The translations under genes were made by a program, and so were the position numbers. From positions 62,001 to 126,000 of the forward strand of contig NZ_WUBI01000001.1 in the NCBI RefSeq assembly GCF_009807035.1: a stretch of 64,000 nt of DNA, written 5' to 3'. Under the pieces are notes generated by a model. It worked only from the letters and a program-made list of their open reading frames with translations, did no database searches and was not told where the DNA came from. Of this stretch, positions 60,426 to 64,000 are shown one piece after another (position 1 is the first letter of the stretch; every line of letters begins with the position of its first letter). The DNA is from Paenibacillus dendrobii (GTDB taxonomy: Bacteria; Bacillota; Bacilli; Paenibacillales; Paenibacillaceae).

Positions 60426-61568
60426 TTACCTGTCTTTGGCCGCTGTTGTCGCTTCGGCGGCATGAATGCCGGTGGAACGGCGGGGGACAAGCTTCGTCGG
60501 AAGCTTGATTTGCCGATAATCGGACACGCCGTTTTCGATCTGATGGACAATAAGATAACCTGCCTCTCGGCCCATCTCGCGTTCCTGCTGGATGATGGCG
60601 GTAGGCGGGACGACGCTAAAATCCGGGTACACGACATCGTCGAAAAAGACGACAGAGAGATCCTCGGGAACCCGCAGTCCCATGGCCAGGGCGGCTTGGA
60701 TCACGTGTGGACTGAAGTTCGAAGAAATCACGCCCGTCATATGCGGATTCGACCGCAAAAACTGCTGAATCATCTCCATGACCTCTTCGTCGCTGTTGGA
60801 CATGGAAAGGCGCGTCATTTGAAAGCTGCGGTCGATGAGGATATGCCGATCCTCCAGCGCCTGCTCATATCCCGCAAGACGCTCCTCGATGCTTGATGTT
60901 CCTTCCGATTTGGTCGAAATAAACCCGATATTCCGGTGCCCCAGCTCAATGAGGTGAGTAACCGCATCCATGCCCGCCTTATAGTGATCGGAGCTGACCG
61001 AGTTGGTCTCGACTCCCTTAAACTGTCTGTCTAATAGAACCAAAGGGAATTTGTTCAGCGTGAGGGACAAAATTTCATGGTTGTAATTTTCGCCCTCCAC
61101 CGGATAAATGATCAGCCCGGCAACGCCGGCATGCTTCATTTCGCGTATTTTCCGAATCTCATGCTCCTGGGAGTCGTTGGTTTTTGAAAATAGCAGGTGA
61201 TAACCCTTGTCGGAAAGGGCATCTTCGATCCCGCTCAGCAAGTTGGCCGTAAAACGGTTATCCAGACGGGGCAGCAGGAAGCCCACGGTATTTTTCAGCA
61301 ATGTTTCTGCACCCGAAGTCCCCAAAGAGAACAGGTCCTCGTCTTTTCTCTCCGATACGAAGGTGCCTTTGCCCTGCATCCGATAAATGACGCCTCGTTC
61401 GACCAGATCGGCCAGGGCGTTCTTCACGGTGATCCGGCTGACGCCGAATTGATCCGCAAGCTCGTTTTCGGAAGGGATGCGGCTCATCGGCTTCCAGTTC
61501 TCGCTCCGGATTTGCTCCACGATATAATGTTCTATTTTTTTATACATCGGGACGAATTTATTTGGCAT
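60426..61568 (-). CDS. GntR/LacI chimeric transcriptional regulator (AraR type)
   Basis: A 380-residue regulator joining an N-terminal GntR winged helix (KIEHYIVEQIRSENWKPMSRIPSENELADQFGVSRITVKNALADLVERGVIYRMQGKGTFV) to a C-terminal LacI-type sugar-binding domain (VGFLLPRLDNRFTANLLSGIEDALSDKGYHLLF, GVAGLIIYPVEGENYN, PLVLLDRQF, NIGFIST, GVISSNFSPHVIQAALAMGLRVPEDLSVVFFDDV). This plan is that of AraR, the arabinose repressor. It is divergent from a sugar importer, which it presumably represses. ATG 61583 is in frame, but GGAG eight bases before ATG 61568 favours the shorter form. Confidence 0.9.
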   Translation of the reverse strand: MPNKFVPMYKKIEHYIVEQIRSENWKPMSRIPSENELADQFGVSRITVKNALADLVERGVIYRMQGKGTFVSERKDEDLFSLGTSGAETLLKNTVGFLLPRLDNRFTANLLSGIEDALSDKGYHLLFSKTNDSQEHEIRKIREMKHAGVAGLIIYPVEGENYNHEILSLTLNKFPLVLLDRQFKGVETNSVSSDHYKAGMDAVTHLIELGHRNIGFISTKSEGTSSIEERLAGYEQALEDRHILIDRSFQMTRLSMSNSDEEVMEMIQQFLRSNPHMTGVISSNFSPHVIQAALAMGLRVPEDLSVVFFDDVVYPDFSVVPPTAIIQQEREMGREAGYLIVHQIENGVSDYRQIKLPTKLVPRRSTGIHAAEATTAAKDR

Positions 61569-61601
61569 ATTTCGGATCTCCATTCGATGAATAAGTCTGA
61601 T

Positions 61602-61651
61602 ATAAATATATTACAAGTATTCAACCTATACAAGTGAATTTGAATATTTAT
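61602..61651 (-). promoter_or_regulatory. Candidate operator near the regulator gene
   Basis: AAGTATTCAA (61615-61624) and TTGAATATTT (61640-61649) form a 9-of-10 inverted repeat with a 15-base spacer. ATAAATATA (61602-61610) and AATATTTAT (61643-61651) resemble the half-sites before the divergent importer, suggesting autoregulation. Confidence 0.4.
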
Positions 61652-61995
61652 TTGTGTTGATTGAATCTTTTTTTGAGGAATGAGATACGCAACTGACATT
61701 AAAAATTCTTTGATTTAACAACCGTTTTGGGCGAATTTAGAGTTGAGTAATCATAAGTTGTATTAAAAAAATAAACATTTACACGTAAAAATATAATGTT
61801 TATATTGTTAGCTATAAGTTGCATTCGCCCATTTGGTAAAACGCTTACGAGCAGGGCAGGAAACATAACACTGCTGCCGTATGGCCGCTTGTTGTACTTC
61901 TTCAGGGAGGTGGTATCCAAGTTATTCCTGCAAGTCTTCATACATCGAGTTAAAACAATGATCCGATCCATGATTAATGAAAAGGTGGTTAGACG
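61652..61995. other. Divergent intergenic region before the importer
   Basis: This 344-base stretch has no gene. It holds the promoter and operator described at 61771-61806 and two near-identical 12-mers, ATAAGTTGTATT (61753-61764) and ATAAGTTGCATT (61814-61825). The remainder shows nothing I can support; the importer gene is preceded by AAAGGTGG. Confidence 0.45.
61771..61806 (+). promoter_or_regulatory. Importer promoter overlapped by an inverted repeat
   Basis: TTTACA (61778-61783), 17 bases, TATATT (61801-61806). The perfect inverted repeat ATAAACATT (61771-61779) and AATGTTTAT (61795-61803), spacer 15 bases, spans the promoter, a natural operator for the divergent GntR/LacI regulator. 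Confidence 0.55.
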
Positions 61996-63378
61996 ATGAA
62001 AAAGAAATCAACCTTGATGGTCACAATGTTATCCGTTCTTTGTTTGGTTGTAAGCGCTTGCTCTGGCGGGCAGAAGCAGGAAGGCGGGGATGCTTCATCC
62101 GGCAAGGAGTTGACCATGTGGACCTGGAAAGTAGCGTACACGCCGGGAATCGAGGCTGCGGCCAAGCTGTACGAACAGAAAACGGGCGTGAAAGTGAAAT
62201 TGGAGACGTTTACGCCGGACGATACGTACAGACAAAAAATCCAAGCTGCGGGCAATTCCAAAAACCTGCCTGACGTCATCAACTGGTGGGCCTCGGCGGG
62301 GGATTCGATTGAAAACTCCGTGGTCGAGCTGTCGGGCGAAATCGGCGACGACGTGCTCGGCAAGTACTACGGCACCGCAATGGACCCGATCCGGGTGACG
62401 CAGAGCCAGGTTGACTCCTGGCAGAACGATAAGAACGCCACGACAGTGCAAAAATCGCTCAAAGCAGGACAGTTTTATGGACTGCCGCTCGACATCGGCG
62501 GATTCTTTACCTTTTACGGTAATAAGCTGCTGATGGAAAAGGCGGGGCTGAAAACCGAGGCTCCAAAGACCTGGGAAGAGTTCGTCTCGATGATGGAAAC
62601 CATCAAGAGCAAGACCGGTACGCCAGGCCTTGTGTTCGGCGCGAAAACGTCGGATTTGTGGGAGAACTGGGCTGGTTCGGCATTAGCCATCATGTACGGA
62701 GGGCCGCAGTCTTACGTGGAGCTTCTGGAGAGAAAGTCGAAGATGAGCGATCCTGGGCATCTCCCTGTCGTCAAGGCCGTCCAGACACTTGCCGACAAGG
62801 ATCTGCTGATGCCGGGTATTCTCTCGACCGACATTGACGGCGCTGACCAAGCGTTTGCCGCAGGCAAGGCCGCGTTTGACCTGGGCGGTTCGTTTACGAT
62901 GTCCACGCTGCTCGCAATGGGCATGAAGCCGGAAGATATCGTCACGTTCCCTGTTCCACCGATCGAAGGCTCGAAAATCACTTCATGGACGACGGATCCG
63001 TTTACCTTGACGATGCTTGCGGTGAACAAGGATTCCAAAAACAAGGATACGGCGCTTGATTTTATCAAATACATGACAACAGACCCGGATGCGGCGGTTG
63101 CATTCGCAAATGCGGCTTATACAGTTCCGGCACTGAATTTGGGAGACAAAGCCAAAGATCTCGATCCGAACTTGAAGGCGATTGTCGACTCGTTCGCCGC
63201 TGAGCCCGGACCTTATTCGGAAGCCCAGCCGGCTATCAACGCCTTCCGCGGCAAGAACAAGGAATGGGAAGTGTACGCTCAATCCCTGCAATCCATCATT
63301 GAGAAAAAAATGACGGCCGAACAGGCTGCGCAAAAATTCGACGATACGATGAAGAGCCTGCAGGCCAGCGGCAACTGA
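61996..63378 (+). CDS. Extracellular sugar-binding lipoprotein
   Basis: A 460-residue family 1 binding protein with lipobox LVVSACSGG (Cys22). The mature domain shows LTMWTWKVAYTPGIEAAAKLYEQKTGVKVKLETF, NLPDVINWWASAGDS, FYGLPLDIGGFFTFYGNKLLMEKAG and GKAAFDLGGSFTMSTLLAMG. It delivers a sugar to the permease encoded after it. The divergent AraR-type regulator hints at an arabinose-containing or related saccharide, but this is a guess. AAAGGTGG is placed before ATG 61996. A cre-consensus sequence lies within the signal-peptide codons. Confidence 0.86.
   Translation: MKKKSTLMVTMLSVLCLVVSACSGGQKQEGGDASSGKELTMWTWKVAYTPGIEAAAKLYEQKTGVKVKLETFTPDDTYRQKIQAAGNSKNLPDVINWWASAGDSIENSVVELSGEIGDDVLGKYYGTAMDPIRVTQSQVDSWQNDKNATTVQKSLKAGQFYGLPLDIGGFFTFYGNKLLMEKAGLKTEAPKTWEEFVSMMETIKSKTGTPGLVFGAKTSDLWENWAGSALAIMYGGPQSYVELLERKSKMSDPGHLPVVKAVQTLADKDLLMPGILSTDIDGADQAFAAGKAAFDLGGSFTMSTLLAMGMKPEDIVTFPVPPIEGSKITSWTTDPFTLTMLAVNKDSKNKDTALDFIKYMTTDPDAAVAFANAAYTVPALNLGDKAKDLDPNLKAIVDSFAAEPGPYSEAQPAINAFRGKNKEWEVYAQSLQSIIEKKMTAEQAAQKFDDTMKSLQASGN
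62046..62060. promoter_or_regulatory. cre-consensus site inside the signal-peptide codons
   Basis: TTGTAAGCGCTTGCT fits WTGNAANCGNWNNCW throughout and starts 50 bases into the gene. It could act as a CcpA roadblock. It also encodes Val-Ser-Ala-Cys of the lipobox, so part of the match may be chance. Confidence 0.4.
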
Positions 63379-63401
63379 TTTGCTGCTCGCCGCACCAGTC
63401 G

Positions 63402-63437
63402 CAGCCGGCTGGAGGGTTAACCTCCGTCCGCCGGCTG
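63402..63437 (+). other. Intercistronic hairpin after the binding-protein gene
   Basis: CAGCCGG (63402-63408) pairs with CCGGCTG (63431-63437), with an inner GGAGG/CCTCC stem around GTTAA. No T-run follows. Likely stabilises the binding-protein message relative to the permease. Confidence 0.6.
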
Positions 63438-63466
63438 TTCAATCCCAAATCCAAAGGTGATGGAAG

Positions 63467-64000
63467 ATGATAACAACCAGAAGTAAATGGGTGCCCTATC
63501 TGTTTTTGCTGCCGGGTATTCTTCTGTTTCTCGCCGTCGGCGTCTATTCGGTCGGCTTCTCGATCATGCTCAGTTTTTACAACTGGTCGGGGATCGACTT
63601 CTCGACGGCCCGTTTCGAAGGGCTCTCCAATTTCCGGCAGTTTCTGCTGGGCGATAACCCGATTGTGACCCAGAATTTCTACCATTCGCTGCTGCACAAC
63701 GTGCTGATCGCCGTCTCTCAGGTCGTCGTGGTCATCCCGATCGCGATCGTCCTGGCTTTCGTGCTACAGAATACGAAGATGGCGACGCTGTACCGTACGG
63801 TTTACTTTTTGCCGATGATCGCGTCGGGCGTGGCGATTTTTTACGTATGGAAGGGCTTGTTCGAGCCTACTGGCGCCTTCAACGCCCTTTTCCAAGCGAT
63901 CGGCCTCGATTTCCTGGCCGTGCCTGGCGGCATGCTGGGCAGTTCCTCGACCTCGCTGACAGGCATTATTTTGACATCGATCTGGGGAGGGCTTCCCGGT
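63467..64000 (+). CDS. Sugar ABC importer permease (MalF/UgpA type), cut by the window edge
   Basis: ATG 63467, with GGTGATGGAAG just before it, opens a frame that runs off the right edge after 178 codons. It begins MITTRSKWVPYLFLLPGILLF and contains several membrane helices (VLIAVSQVVVVIPIAIVLAFV, VYFLPMIASGVAIFYVWKGL), matching the start of a six-helix sugar permease (SFYNWSGIDF, FEGLSNFRQFL). The EAA loop lies beyond the window. It follows the binding protein by 88 bases, forming the same importer. Confidence 0.88.
   Translation, partial: MITTRSKWVPYLFLLPGILLFLAVGVYSVGFSIMLSFYNWSGIDFSTARFEGLSNFRQFLLGDNPIVTQNFYHSLLHNVLIAVSQVVVVIPIAIVLAFVLQNTKMATLYRTVYFLPMIASGVAIFYVWKGLFEPTGAFNALFQAIGLDFLAVPGGMLGSSSTSLTGIILTSIWGGLPG

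Noticed and set aside
60285..60896. 203-codon + strand frame opposite the GntR/LacI regulator
   Set aside because: It crosses the bidirectional terminator, has no ribosome site or family motif and is a shadow of the minus-strand gene.
61836..61849. cre site GTAAAACGCTTACG before the 61996 gene
   Set aside because: It has three mismatches at fixed cre positions and is not symmetrical around the central CG; the better match is inside the gene at 62046.

Overview
The window reads as chromosomal DNA of a low-to-mid GC Gram-positive spore-former, most likely Paenibacillus or a close relative. This rests on strong AGGAGG-type ribosome sites, frequent TTG and GTG starts, Bacillus-like housekeeping genes (purT, parE-parC, the yojF-bshB2 bacillithiol pair, yxjG-type methionine synthase) and a dense set of lipoprotein-dependent sugar ABC importers with YesM/YesN-type two-component regulators. 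No tRNA, rRNA, CRISPR, phage or insertion sequence was recognised. Nearly all genes lie on the + strand; the exceptions are 27363-28953, 38119-38355 and 60426-61568.

Layout. 1-183 is the tail of an unidentified gene. 621-4258 is a heterodimeric ABC exporter with one degenerate ATP site. 4468-6112 holds purT and a GNAT acetyltransferase. 6346-14673 is one sugar-uptake unit: response regulator, histidine kinase and sugar-binding lipoprotein, followed by an mglBAC-type galactose importer, with cre-like sites ahead of both parts. 14873-18798 carries a secreted CAP-domain protein with KPETS repeats, an SGNH hydrolase and an ABC-2 transporter. 18878-23319 is topoisomerase IV. 23484-27223 holds a MarR/MFS pair, yojF-bshB2 and a methyltransferase. 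27363-28953 (minus) encodes two RNA-modification enzymes. 29089-31248 has a membrane protein, an HpaB-type flavin monooxygenase and a 28-residue hydrophobic peptide gene that looks like a type I toxin. 31421-36668 is a sugar ABC importer with a sugar isomerase and a Gfo/Idh dehydrogenase. 36892-38355 has a MetE-type protein and a small minus-strand gene.

38875-51023 is a cell-wall sugar (MurNAc/GlcNAc) recovery locus: MurR-type regulator, MurQ etherase, a complete lipoprotein plus two-permease ABC importer in place of the usual PTS, AnmK, a double-GNAT protein, an altered PIG-L deacetylase, NamZ, NagZ and a MurNAc/GlcNAc kinase. NamZ and NagZ lack signal peptides, so imported wall saccharides should be cut inside the cell. 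51303-58180 is a second catabolic locus: AraC regulator, importer, a Gfo/Idh enzyme resembling the 2,7-anhydro-Neu5Ac oxidoreductase YjhC/NanOx, a YhcH/NanQ-type protein and an N-acetylneuraminate lyase. Together these suggest uptake and cleavage of 2,7-anhydro-sialic acid. 58355-60252 carries an AlkZ-type winged-helix protein and a TPR protein with an unclear start. 60426-64000 is a GntR/LacI regulator divergent from another sugar importer that runs off the window.

Four importers have no ATPase gene beside them, so a shared MsmX-type ATPase encoded elsewhere is expected. Consensus cre sites recur at the starts of sugar operons, twice inside the first codons of importer genes, and strong hairpins follow several binding-protein genes.
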